Source: Entoloma clypeatum (taxonomy: Eukaryota > Basidiomycota > Agaricomycetes > Agaricales > Entolomataceae). From it: 64,000 nucleotides of DNA. The stretch lies in the NCBI GenBank assembly GCA_963565915.1, contig OY751487.1, positions 1,550,001 through 1,614,000 of the forward strand, written 5' to 3'. The first letter of the stretch is position 1. Every line of letters starts with the position of its first letter. Positions 44,961 to 54,832 of this stretch are shown in pieces. The position numbers and the translations under genes are program-made. The notes under the pieces were generated by a model, which was not told the origin of the DNA, ran no database searches, and saw nothing but the letters and a program-made list of their open reading frames with translations.

Positions 44961-47900
44961 TACAACCGCAGCGCCTGACGTGGACGAGCTGGTCTCCCTT
45001 AAGTTACGTACCCATAATGTTCGGAGAACTAACGCCATCATTGAATCCTTCCTTGTTAGACACAACGAAGATATCGATATCTATTTTGTACAGGAACCTG
45101 TCAAGTACCTTGCCCGCCACACCATTTCCACCTCTTCCAAGAGTGGATCCCCTATCTATTCCTATTCCCGAAACCCATCCTGGATATGCTCAGACGCTTC
45201 CACGACCGACTCCTCAGCCCGTATGGTAGCTTACTTCAACACTAACATCGCGCATTTGCGCCCTGTTCTCCATCACGAATTTGATGCCCCATCCGACATC
45301 CAAATCTTATCTCTATGGCCCACCAAATCTCGGCAAGTCTTTCTCATCAACGTGTACTCCGACGCTTCAGGGACGGCCATCAAATGGCTCACCCGTAATG
45401 CCCATACACTCCCCTCCCCCGTCATCTTTCTTGGCGGCGACTTCAACTGCCCGTCCACTCTCTGGGATGCGGCAGTCCCCTATACCTCGAGCCTCTCTAC
45501 CGATCTCATGCATGTCGCTTCTTCCCTTGACCTTACGCTCAGCGGAACAAATACTGACCCTCCCACACGGATCCCGGACAACCCACTACACCGGCCCTCC
45601 ACGCTCGACCTCGTCTTCCTCCCGGCCTCCAGGCCTAGAAAGTGCGAACGCTTTTTGTGTCCCTTCGAACGCGACACTTCTGACCACGTCCCCCTGTCCG
45701 TCTACCTGCCTTCGACTCTGTACCAGCCATTGGTCCGGCAGATCGTCCCCTTAAAAACCTACGAAGAATATGTCGCAGGTCTCTTAGTCGCCTTTAGCTC
45801 GGTCCCCGACTCCTATGCCTCGGCCCAGGATGTCGAGACTGCGGCTACTAACCTCCAGACAGCCCTTTCTGTGAATTGGGACACTCACTCTCGCCCAGTC
45901 AAAGGCGCAGGATCGCACTCCCACTCATGGTGGAGCGAGACCTGCGATCTAGCCAGGCAAGTGTATCTCGACACCAAGTCTCCCGTTGATTATAGCAATC
46001 TTCGGACGGTGATCCGCGCGGCCAAAAGAGAATTCTTTGAAGACAGAATCGAAACCATCGCCCTCTCCCAAAAAAACCCCTGGTCCCTCATGGACTGGCA
46101 CAAACCCCGTCGCTCAGACCCCCTTGCAAATTTGAAGGGGGCCAATGGTGACGTTCTCCACTCTTCTAATGACATGTTTGACGCTTTTGATAAGGCTTTT
46201 CATACGCCTCCTCCGAACTCCCCAAAAATGGAAATCCTTGAGGAAATTCCACAAGAACCCACTCGAGACTGGATACCGATCACAGGTCCCGAAATCATCT
46301 CCCTTGTCCTCAAATGCAACCCCAAATCCGCCCCTGGTCCGGACCACGTATCATGGGCTCTCCTCAAACGTCTCCTCCAGAAAGATGAAGTGTTGACACG
46401 CATCACAGCCCTAGCTAACGCCTGCATAGATTATTCTTGCTGGCCTGCAGCTTTCAAGACCTCTGTCACGGTTATCATACCAAAACCTGGAAAAGAAACC
46501 TACGATAAGCCCAAGTCATTTCGACCCATCGTTCTCCTCAACACGGTGGCAAAGATTATTGAGAAAGTCATCGCCAATCGAATGCAATTCGAATGCGCCA
46601 AGTACAGCCTTGTCCACCAATACCAATTCGGCGGCCTTCGCTATAGATCTACGGCCGATGCTGGCATCATCATAACACACAGGGTCCGGAATGGATGGGC
46701 GAAGAAACGTGACACCGGGGTCGTGGCCTTCGACGTTGCGCAATTCTTCCCTTCTCTGGACCATCAATTCTTGCTAGGAGTACTACGGCGGCTGGGGTTT
46801 TCAGCCGCCTTGAGTAAGTTCTTTGAATCATATCTTCGTGGACGGTCTACTCGTTTTGTCTCAGGACAGAATGTCTCAGACCTCTTCGAAATCCTCTTTG
46901 GTGTGGGTCAAGGCTCGGCGCTCTCCCCCATCCTTTCCGGCATCTATCTTTCGCCGGCCCTCAGAATCTTCTACAGCCGTGGACACGCGCAGTACCTGGA
47001 TCTCTTCTCATTCGTAGACGACGGCATGCTCATCGCCCAGTCTTCTGACCTTGACGCTATCGGCTCCCACCTACGGGCTGGCCGAAAAGCCATCGACGGC
47101 ATCCTCATAGACATGGGGCTGGCCACTGAACCGACAAAAGACGAACTTATGTTCTTCACCCGAACCGTCTCTCCGTCATACCCCATCGTCCGACTACCTG
47201 GTCAACCTCCCCTCCAAGTCAAGGCCTTTTGGCGCTACCTCGGCTTCTTCTTCGATCGTCGTCTGACCTTCAATGAGCACAGACGCTTCTATGCCACCAA
47301 GGCGCTCACATCCATTCCTCTCCTCCTTGGCAACTCCTCACGCGGGCTCTCACCCCGCCTCAAACGCCTCCTGTATGTGTCGTGCGTCATGCCGATCCTC
47401 ACTTATGGGTGCCAACTCTGGTACTACAACGGTCCACGCCTCAAAACTGCTTTCAATCTGCTGAACTCAGTCCACTATAGAGCCGCCAGATGGATCACCG
47501 GCGCTTTCAATCGGTCGCCTACCGGAGGTGTCCTCGCTATCGCGGGGCTCATGCCTGCTAGACAACACATCACCAAGCTTGTGCAGCGCTCTCGGATCAG
47601 AGCCGCCCAGCTTCCCGTCACTCATCCTGTCGTCTGCGAGCTCCTGCTCAAGGCGGAGGATAAGACCCCTAGCCCAATCGTCGACATTCAAAACCTGATG
47701 ATCGCCGTCAAACTTGAGAGATCCGACTACCTGAGCGACGAGGCTCGCCCAGGAAATCGCATACTCGACCTCTACCCGGATTCCTTCATCTGGGACGCCC
47801 CACAGGTCGATGACGACAAGAAGCGTTACACCTACCTCAAAGACATCCTCACCACCGCCGAGGATGTAAACCACCAAGCGGCCTTCTGCATCGCTGCCCG

Positions 47901-48759
47901 GCCCAGCGTCGGTAAGACGTTGTCGTCGGCAGTCGCGGTAGTCCGCTTCGCCCCCTCCATTGGTCGTCACGCTCAAGACCCCCATATGACCAGAGCCAGC
48001 GCAGGTAGAAGCCTCGCCCCCGAGACTCTCATCGTCGCCACCCTTCTTGGCCTTAGCAAGGTCATCACCCACGCACCTTATGTCACGGAGATCCACATCT
48101 TCACCCGAAACATACAGGCTGTCCGACTCGCCCTTGACACAGGTTCCATTCATGCGGGCCACTCTGTCTCTTGCGGCATTTCCCGCCTCCTCCGGCCCTT
48201 CCTCGCTGGAGCTGGCGTCATCCATGTCCATCTCGACACACCTCTCACGTCTGAATGGGGTTCTGCCTTCCCCGACCCCTCACGTCACTTCAAATCGACC
48301 CAAGGAACAGCTTTGTCTCCTCTGTCGCCCAACTTTGCCCGTACTGCCGCCGCCACCAGTGCCGTAGACGGATGGCGTCAACTTCATTCCGCCCCCGAAT
48401 TTCGAGGTCGCTCCTTCCTCCCTCTCCACACCGGAGACAAAGAGAAGGTATTCCAACCGGACCACGTCAAAGGTGGACCCTGGCTCAATTCCTGGGCGGG
48501 CAACAACAACGCGCTGTTCGCTCGCCTCACCCGCGCCACCCTGGGCCATGCCCCCATTGGTGCATACAGACAACGCTTCAAGCATCCAGGCCCATTTACA
48601 TGCGCCTGCGACAATGACACTCTCGAGACGGTTGATCACCTCCTCCACAAATGTCCTCTCTTTGATAGGGACGACGCCTCCAACAAACGGTACAACATCG
48701 GCAATTTCCTGGGGATGCTCGCAAACCATCCCGCGTTATTCGCTTTTCCCCCACCCTAA
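44941..48759 (+). CDS. LINE ORF2, endonuclease-reverse transcriptase
   Basis: 1272 aa from ATG 44941 (or 1268 from 44953, which overlaps the ORF1 stop as ATGGTTGA). An apurinic-type endonuclease occupies about residues 15-250 (YFVQEPV, FLGGDFNCPS, STLDLVFLP, SDHVPLSV). The reverse transcriptase spans about 470-750: FRPIVLLNTVAKIIEKVIAN, motif A FDVAQFFPSLD, motif B GQGSALSPILSGIYLSPALR and motif C FVDDGML near residue 690. An RNase-H-like stretch (about 980-1100: APETLIVATLLGLSK, EIHIFTRNIQAVRLALD) lacks the usual acidic residue in the FTDN position and is probably inactive. A C-terminal CACDNDTLETVDHLLHKC zinc motif follows. The catalytic residues of endonuclease and RT are present. Confidence 0.92.
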   Translation: MALLMVDTTAAPDVDELVSLKLRTHNVRRTNAIIESFLVRHNEDIDIYFVQEPVKYLARHTISTSSKSGSPIYSYSRNPSWICSDASTTDSSARMVAYFNTNIAHLRPVLHHEFDAPSDIQILSLWPTKSRQVFLINVYSDASGTAIKWLTRNAHTLPSPVIFLGGDFNCPSTLWDAAVPYTSSLSTDLMHVASSLDLTLSGTNTDPPTRIPDNPLHRPSTLDLVFLPASRPRKCERFLCPFERDTSDHVPLSVYLPSTLYQPLVRQIVPLKTYEEYVAGLLVAFSSVPDSYASAQDVETAATNLQTALSVNWDTHSRPVKGAGSHSHSWWSETCDLARQVYLDTKSPVDYSNLRTVIRAAKREFFEDRIETIALSQKNPWSLMDWHKPRRSDPLANLKGANGDVLHSSNDMFDAFDKAFHTPPPNSPKMEILEEIPQEPTRDWIPITGPEIISLVLKCNPKSAPGPDHVSWALLKRLLQKDEVLTRITALANACIDYSCWPAAFKTSVTVIIPKPGKETYDKPKSFRPIVLLNTVAKIIEKVIANRMQFECAKYSLVHQYQFGGLRYRSTADAGIIITHRVRNGWAKKRDTGVVAFDVAQFFPSLDHQFLLGVLRRLGFSAALSKFFESYLRGRSTRFVSGQNVSDLFEILFGVGQGSALSPILSGIYLSPALRIFYSRGHAQYLDLFSFVDDGMLIAQSSDLDAIGSHLRAGRKAIDGILIDMGLATEPTKDELMFFTRTVSPSYPIVRLPGQPPLQVKAFWRYLGFFFDRRLTFNEHRRFYATKALTSIPLLLGNSSRGLSPRLKRLLYVSCVMPILTYGCQLWYYNGPRLKTAFNLLNSVHYRAARWITGAFNRSPTGGVLAIAGLMPARQHITKLVQRSRIRAAQLPVTHPVVCELLLKAEDKTPSPIVDIQNLMIAVKLERSDYLSDEARPGNRILDLYPDSFIWDAPQVDDDKKRYTYLKDILTTAEDVNHQAAFCIAARPSVGKTLSSAVAVVRFAPSIGRHAQDPHMTRASAGRSLAPETLIVATLLGLSKVITHAPYVTEIHIFTRNIQAVRLALDTGSIHAGHSVSCGISRLLRPFLAGAGVIHVHLDTPLTSEWGSAFPDPSRHFKSTQGTALSPLSPNFARTAAATSAVDGWRQLHSAPEFRGRSFLPLHTGDKEKVFQPDHVKGGPWLNSWAGNNNALFARLTRATLGHAPIGAYRQRFKHPGPFTCACDNDTLETVDHLLHKCPLFDRDDASNKRYNIGNFLGMLANHPALFAFPPP

Positions 48760-49067
48760 CTTATCGGGTGAGCTTCAGTGTTATGTTTCTCTCTTTCACG
48801 GTCTCTTTAGTTACTACGGTCTCTGCCTACGGGCGTATGTAGTTTATATACGGGGTCTGTTCTGGTGGACTTGATCCATGGGCGGACCCCACTCTCGGAT
48901 ACTTATATATTTTCTCTCCGCACATGTGCCGTGACCACAGGGCATTACTCTCCAATACTCTCGTATGTAGTTCTCGTTAAATTTGTAACTTAGTGTACAA
49001 GACCGGACTGCGATCGGGCGCCGGAATATAAATTGAGGTTTTAAAAAAAAAAAAAAAAAAAAAAAAA

Positions 49068-49082
49068 GCTCAAAAATCAAAT
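49068..49082. repeat. Target-site duplication, 3' copy
   Basis: GCTCAAAAATCAAAT following the poly(A) tail; the partner is 42464-42478. Confidence 0.9.
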
Positions 49083-49413
49083 TGATAAACCACAGTTGTT
49101 CTACCATTCACAATGCTGAGGCTTCTGTCAGCTTCTTGTCAGCTTCTTGTAGAGGTAACAGCAAGTTTTTTGAATGAGTTGACCCATACTTTCTGAGATG
49201 TGTGTTCTTCCTATGAAAGAGTATTTCAAAGATTGTGGTGGCACTCACCAAGGCTGCCATCGTTGTCTCAAGTAACTCAAAATCATCCAACCTTGCACCA
49301 ACATCAATTTTTGAATGTATCTTGCCAGAAGTGAGCAATGGAATTATTTTTTATTTTTCTCTTTTGACGATTTTTCGATCACTCAACACACAAGGTTTTC
49401 CGGAACGACTGTA

Positions 49414-49685
49414 TCTACTTACTGAACTTTGTAGATATCCCCAAAAAAGTCAAGAACAAGGTCAACACCATCTATGCCACGCGGCACAGATTTCTGGCGG
49501 TTTATAGTCTCCTGTAAGCAGACTATAGTACTTTCGTGATGACAATTGATCACTCTTGTATATAAGAACAAGGTCAACTTAACTTAGACGGCCCCATCAG
49601 TTCCGTTTTCGCATCCCTGGTGAATAGCTCGGTTCGCCCCTTCCACTTGTTCCTTCACTCCACGACCTGCTGAGGCCCAATGATC
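49414..49685. promoter_or_regulatory. Upstream region of M50B copy A
   Basis: Between the right TIR end of the transposon and the start of the peptidase gene. The last ~80 bp (CTTCACTCCACGACC...) resemble the region just before copy B, so the duplicated unit includes the leader. No defined promoter element was recognised. Confidence 0.4.
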
Positions 49686-51081
49686 ATGCCACTCATTGAT
49701 GCAGATTCAGCTCGAACAGTGTCCTCTTTCACCTTCCTCCACTACGCACGCGATTTCAAGACTCAAATCACTCCCAACGAGACTCAGAAAATAACCCTTG
49801 TTGTTGCAGGATCTTATGTTGTAGCTATTGCTATTCTTTGGTGCGTAATTTGAACACAAGGCGACGCAGGATTCTAATTTCTTACTTTCGTCAGGCATGT
49901 TCCGGTACTGAAAACAATCAGTAAGTTCATTCAAACTCACTGCGACGAGAACCATTCATCAACAACCTGGCGCCCGTCAACTAGTATACCCCTTCAAGTC
50001 AGTGGACGCCTACTGAAGTCTTTTTACACGTCCTTTACCTGTCTTATTCCTCGCAGACTTCTAACAGTCGGTTTACATGAAGTGAGCTCGCTTCCGCCAA
50101 GCCCACTTTTCAAGCCCGACTTCAGCTGAAGGTCTACATAGATGAGCCACGCCTTGATGGGATTGCTCACCTGCGCACACATCCAATCCATTGAAATTGA
50201 TCGTACGCTGCCTCATCCGCTTTCCTCGCATCCCAGCATGATATTGTCTTTCCTTAGCGGACGAAGGCGGTTCGACCCGCATGACGGGAGGCATCCCATG
50301 GCTTACGCTCCCAGCAGGCTACCTCGGCTCTTCCCTCATCGGCGCTGGCCTCATTGCTTGCGGTTTCGACACTAACGCGAGCAAGATCGCCTCCATCGTG
50401 CTTGCTGTTTGTTTCTTGGTCACCCTGTATTGGGTAAGACGGGATTGGATGTGAGCAGACCCAGTAACGTTATGTGACACTACTTTCCTGATGGTTATTC
50501 GTTGCGTTAGATCGTTCTTTCTCATCTTTGCGATGTCCATCCTGTTCTTGGTTTTCTGGTGTGTGGTCGGAGGCACTACCTTGCGGTTTTTTGTAAGAAT
50601 TGGTTGTGCAACCTTCTCGTATTGCTGAAATTTTTTCTCTAAAGGTTCTGTTCATCGGCGTCATGTCGTGCCTATATTGTCTCTGGGATGTGATAGGTTT
50701 GCTCAATTCCACTCATATGTGAAAGCGGTTTGAACGTCCCCATCCACGCTAGATGATACAATAGCCCGGAAAGTCAATACCTCGGACGCGGCTGCGTTTG
50801 CGAAGACCTGCGGTTGTTTCTCGTCACGAGGTGAGCCGTCGTCCTTTCTTTCCTCTCTTGCAAGATTCATTACTCATACTATCTCGCAGTTTGGGGTGTT
50901 ATCTGGCTCATCCAGGGCCTTATGTTCTTTGGTGGGGGCATTATTTTGGGCTTAGTAGTCTTCAAGGTGAAGCGATCATCACTGAAAACGACGTGCTCTG
51001 ACAATCCTGTCCAATTAGAAATCAGCCGAGCAACAAAAGTTCGATTCTCAACACTTTTTGCCCATCCCTAGTGGTAATTAA
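49686..51081 (+). CDS. M50B-like zinc metallopeptidase, membrane, copy A
   Basis: Eleven exons: 49686-49840, 49895-49920, 49985-49997 (13 nt), 50057-50081, 50142-50202, 50258-50450, 50511-50592, 50645-50696, 50753-50830, 50890-50966, 51019-51081. They give 274 aa. Features are a first membrane helix (LVVAGSYVVAIAILWHVPVL), then LLTVGLHEMSHALMGLLTC with the HExxH zinc site. The Pfam Peptidase_M50B-like segment IEIDPDEGGSTRMTGGI and WLTLPAGYLGSSLIGAGLIA follow, then three more helices and VLFIGVMSCLYCLWDVIDDT. Cleavage activity is inferred from HExxH only. Compared with copy B it stops early (TAA at 51081), losing the last helix; the matching sequence continues in another frame (LDGLFATLATLGLGLSVFF). 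In-frame ATG at 49680 is an alternative start. Confidence 0.88.
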
Positions 51082-51628
51082 GCAGGTCCGCTTGGACGGC
51101 CTATTCGCGACTCTTGCAACTCTTGGACTGGGACTATCTGTATTCTTCTCCAAAGGATTACCATCCTCATCACGCATGATATCTGCATACCCCTCCTACT
51201 CGTTGTAACACCTCGCAAACTGTATTACTGGTTTCTTATTCATGAATTTGGTTATAATGGTGGACTGTTGCGGTTCCTTCTTTTTTCCACAGATTGTCTT
51301 CTGGAAATTTTGGGAACATCCAGGATCACCTCACTTTCCACTTGAACGAACTTGGCGTGATCCTAAGCTTTGTTGGGCGTGGGTGCTCCTTTCGCGATCT
51401 TGGCCGCTTTGTTCACTGACCTTATATACATACAACCTTGTTCGCAAGGCTCACAGTTCCATCCTGAGAATGACTCGAGATCTGTATGAGTCAATGAGTT
51501 TGCAATGATGTATCTAAGTACTTACGGGGAAAACTTGGCCAGACTTGGTCCTGCCGTCATGATTGCAGGGTCCATTCGCTTACTTCCATCCCTCCCTTCA
51601 ATCCACGACCCCACGTTCAGTATTCACG
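51082..51628. other. Spacer between tandem peptidase genes
   Basis: It begins with the out-of-frame remnant of a C-terminal helix (to about 51165) and ends with the copy B leader. An 88-aa frame at 51242-51508 has no recognisable family and no splice support. Confidence 0.5.
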
Positions 51629-53088
51629 ATGCCCTTCATCGACGCAGATACAGCTCGGAAAGCCTCTTCTTTTGCTCTGACTGCGCGCGATTTCAAGACT
51701 CAAGTCACCCCTAACGAAACCCAGAAAGTTACCCTTATCGTTGCAGCATGTTATATCGTGGTTATTGCTATCTTATGGTACGTGGCTGGAGCGGGTATAA
51801 GTCAGGCAAGGATTCTGAAATTTCTTCTTTTCCCTAGGCATGCACCAGTACTGAACAAAATCAGTGAGTTACTTCCGTCGAGGCCCCATGAACCAGTCCT
51901 GAAGAGTTGCAACTAGTATACCCCTTCAAGTCAGTGGTTGACTTTTCACATCATATTTTCATTCACATTTTCTTCCTACCAGGCTTCTGACAGTCGGATT
52001 TCATGAAGTGGGCTCGCTCCTTCCATTTCCCGTCTCTTGAACCTGACTCGAGTTGGGATCAGATGAGCCATGCAATCATGGGCGTTCTCACCTGCGCGCA
52101 TATTCATTCCATTGAGCTGGATCGTAAGACTCCTTGGTACATTCATGCTTCTCCATCTGACATCGACTTTTCATAGCGGATGAAGGAGGGTCGACTCGCA
52201 TGTCGGGTGGCATTCAATGGCTCACGCTGCCAGCTGGCTATCTCGGCTCCTCGTTCATCGGCGCTTGCTTGATCGCCTGCGGTTTTGACACGGATGCGAG
52301 CAAGGTCGCGTCGCTGGTGCTCGCCGTTTTTTTTCTGATCACGCTGTGGTGGGCAAGGCGGAACTTGCTGTGAGTGTCAAGGAACCTGGGTGTTGTATCT
52401 TTCTCACGATATACTCGCGTCAGAGCATGGGCCCTCATTTTTGGGATGTCAGGCCTCGTCGTCCTGTTCTGGTTTGTGGCTGAAAGTGTTGCCTTGCGGT
52501 ATTTTGTGAGTAATTGTTGCCGCAGCCTCACGTCCCGACTCGGACCTTGATGGGCTCCGTTTGAAGGTTCTGTTCATTGGCGTGATGTCTTGTTTATATT
52601 GCCTGTGGGATGTGATAGGTTCGCTCACTTGTCCCGTTGTTCCATATTGAACTGTCGCTGATTTTCCGTTCGCCATAGATGATACAATAGCCCGGAAAGT
52701 CAATAACTCGGATGCGGCTGCGTTTGCAAGACTTTCTGGTTGTTGCCCATCACAAGGTTGGCTTGATCGTCAAACGTTCTTACTCAGGATTTCATCACGA
52801 TCTTTGCAGTTTGGGGTGTTATCTGGCTCATCCAAGCGTTGATATTCTTTGCTTTGGGTGTCATCGTTGGTTTAGTGGCTTTCAAGGTAATTGATCTTCG
52901 ATTCGGAAGTTCGAAAATTCTCTGAATCCTCTCTTCTCGATCGTTAGCAATCAGCTGCGCAGCAAAAAATTGACTCTCAACACTTCCTGCCCGTGCCTGG
53001 TACCAACTCGGCGGTGGCTTCGATACCGGTTGACCCTCTAGTGGCGACTCTTATACCCATTGGATTTGCTTTGTTCGGATTCTTATGA
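51629..53088 (+). CDS. M50B-like zinc metallopeptidase, membrane, copy B
   Basis: Eleven exons with the same phases as copy A: 51629-51777, 51838-51863, 51917-51929 (13 nt), 51983-52007, 52063-52123, 52177-52369, 52424-52505, 52567-52618, 52679-52756, 52810-52886, 52948-53088. They give 298 aa. Zinc site HEMSHAIMGVLTC (HExxH), followed by SIELDPDEGGSTRMSGGIQW and LTLPAGYLGSSFIGACLIAC, helices RNLLAWALIFGMSGLVVLFW and VLFIGVMSCLYCLWDVI, then WGVIWLIQALIFFALGVIVG. The C-terminal tail FLPVPGTNSAVASIPVDPLV ends in a last short helix. The family is a membrane-embedded or peripheral metallopeptidase of poorly known role in fungi. The intron splits the zinc motif between Glu and Met in both copies. 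Confidence 0.9.
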
Positions 53089-53420
53089 ATGGTAACCCTG
53101 TTATCAGCGACTACGAGATCTGTGATTCTTCAGCTATCTGCAAACCAAAAAACCTTGATATCCTTTTGGTTAGTTTTGCCACGATGGACTTTGCTTTCTG
53201 TTTTGATACCATGCGGTTTATTGATCTTGACATTCCTGCTGATGAGGAGGGGCAATGAATTACACGAAGCGGGGCACATACAGAATGCTTCTCAATAGAT
53301 CGATTTTCCGATGCGTTGGCTAGAGAACTTGGAGACAGGCGTCAACTGAATTTTTTTCAGTGTATATGCGTAGACCCACATCGTCACTCATACAACCTTA
53401 TCGATTTATCCTTTAGGAAG
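53089..53420. other. Intergenic, no gene seen
   Basis: 3' flank of M50B copy B up to the tRNA-Thr gene. Confidence 0.5.
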
Positions 53421-53502
53421 TCCCTCTTAGCTCAGTTGGTAGAGCGCGTCACTAGTATTTCCTTGCCATGACGAGGTCAGTCGTTCAAGTCGGCTAGAGG
53501 GA
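53421..53502 (+). tRNA. tRNA-Thr (AGT) with 10-nt intron
   Basis: The acceptor stem TCCCTCT/AGAGGGA, D arm GCTC-AGTTGGTAGA-GC, T arm AGTCG-TTCAAGT-CGGCT and anticodon stem CGTCA/TGACG all pair. The loop reads CT-AGT-A, then a 10-nt intron (53458-53467), then A. The mature length is 72 nt. A TTTTT run follows at 53504. Confidence 0.88.
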
Positions 53503-54484
53503 ATTTTTGGTCCAGGCAGCGACCCAGTAAGGTGCAGTCTAACCTCCATAGATTGACCTGGGTGCTCCTGCGGTGCTGGCACCCATGATCTTTATCTCCT
53601 TCGAGTCAACGCTACTTGTGATTACACCCTTTGTGAGTCTGACTCCAGCCTCCCCGACGGACACACGCAGAAGGCCCCACATTACGATGCTCCAATCCAC
53701 CTCCATCGTCATACCGCATTGCAATTTGCACAACTATCACTGTGTGAGTTTTGTTATCGTCTGCAAATCCCCCTTCTCATTACTGTGTACTTAGGACCAG
53801 TCTTTGGTGCACAAAGTATCTATAACGATGCGCATCACGTTTCACATTTGACCTGGACGAAGCCCCAGAGTTTCTGGTCTTCGACAGACAGCCATTCGCC
53901 CTTCATATCTAGCCCTCTCGGCGAGGAACACTACAAACATAAATCTCTCTTTGTTCATCCAATGAAACACCTCTGCCTCCGCTTGGCGGAAGGCAAAAAG
54001 GTGTGTGGTGCAATAAATCCCATGAAGTTGATCCTTGCAGGTAGGGCGGGATGCAAGAAACTCAGGCGACGGCCTGTAACATAGCCGGGTGAAAGTCTTG
54101 TTTCAGTGATGATATGGCTGCGAGATCACCGCTGCTGGGCCTTGTATCATCTTTGCAGGTTCAGATTACATAGTCATCTTGACATGTTCTGCCCACATTA
54201 ACTTCGAATGAGGATTCACAAGGTCTTTCCTCCCTTGTGTACAGTCAATGGTCGCCTGGTTACTGACAGCTGAATTGAGATCTCATGAATTCCGCTGCGA
54301 TGAGTCGACGTGGGTGAAACTGCTTAAGTGATGACCTTCTTCAGAAATCCTTCCTTAAAAGTCTTCGTAATAACCTCTACCTTCTCCCCGCTCCGCAAGA
54401 CTTTGTCACTCCTTCCTGTGGGCCGGCCACCACAACCTCCCGCTCATAACATCGCGTTCAATCGAATTGAACCACCCAACAAGG
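53503..54484. other. Intergenic, no gene seen
   Basis: About 980 bp without a supported gene. Short frames on both strands look random. The last ~130 bp must contain the promoter of the secreted-protein gene. Confidence 0.45.
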
Positions 54485-54832
54485 ATGATCGTCCCAACCC
54501 TCTTTTCGTTCCTCGCCATCTTCATGTCACTCCTTCACGCCGTGAACGGCCTACCCACATACCAACGCTCCCAACCAGTCCCTCGACTCCTTGCACCAGA
54601 ACCCAAAAGCCTCCTCGGGCGCAACTACATCCGTCACAATGCCTCTAGCACCCAATCTACCCCTAGCACATTCAACAACCTCATCCTACGAGACCTCGAT
54701 CTCCCGCACGCTGGTCTCATTGGGCGCGCGCAGAGGTTCCATGCGATCCAACGCAAGAGGTTCAGTGCCCGCGGTTCAAACAGGAACGACCGCCTTGCGG
54801 TGAACAACGGAAACCACCTTTTGGAGATCTGA
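54485..54832 (+). CDS. Small secreted protein, unknown
   Basis: 115-aa single-exon frame starting MIVPTLFSFLAIFMSLLHAV with predicted cleavage after HAVNG or VNGLP. The mature part is basic and Asn/Arg/Ser-rich (RNYIRHNASSTQS, LILRDLDLPHAGLIGRAQRF), with a dibasic-rich site QRKR about two thirds along, a Kex2-type context. No Cys pattern and no known domain. ATG at 54467 would add MNHPTR in front of the signal peptide. It could be an effector-like or processed peptide precursor; function unknown. Confidence 0.5.
   Translation: MIVPTLFSFLAIFMSLLHAVNGLPTYQRSQPVPRLLAPEPKSLLGRNYIRHNASSTQSTPSTFNNLILRDLDLPHAGLIGRAQRFHAIQRKRFSARGSNRNDRLAVNNGNHLLEI

Larger units (their letters stand above)
42479..49067 (+). 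mobile_element. Full-length LINE (non-LTR retrotransposon)
   Basis: A 6.6-kb element bounded by a perfect 15-bp target-site duplication. It has a ~94-bp 5' leader, two long ORFs (gag-like and APE-RT), a ~280-bp 3' UTR and a poly(A) tract of about 25 nt (49043-49067). Domain order and the fungal host suggest the Tad1/CR1-like LINE group; a phylogeny would be needed for the clade. Both ORFs are uninterrupted, so this is a young and possibly active copy. Confidence 0.93.
42414..49411. mobile_element. TA-flanked TIR element (MITE-like), split by a LINE
   Basis: The two outer ends carry terminal inverted repeats: 42414 reads CAGTCGTTCCGGAAAACCTT inward, and the reverse complement from 49411 reads the same 20 bases. 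A further shared subterminal block, GATCGAAAAATCGTCAAAA, brings the imperfect TIR to about 50 bp. Both ends are flanked by TA (42412-42413; 49412-49413), the target duplication of Tc1/mariner-type elements. Without the inserted LINE and one copy of its target duplication, about 394 bp remains (42414-42478 plus 49083-49411) with no coding capacity, so this is a nonautonomous, MITE-like element. Confidence 0.75.

Noticed and set aside
42573..49080. LINE region as a host gene or virus remnant
   Set aside because: The target-site duplication, poly(A) tail and APE-RT order identify a LINE. No capsid or LTR was seen.
51242..51508. 88-aa plus-strand frame between the peptidase copies
   Set aside because: Not present as a copy elsewhere in the window, not homologous to the flanking genes, and composition looks random.
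53573..54084. Two overlapping plus-strand frames after the tRNA-Thr
   Set aside because: No domain, no signal peptide and no sensible splicing; treated as intergenic.
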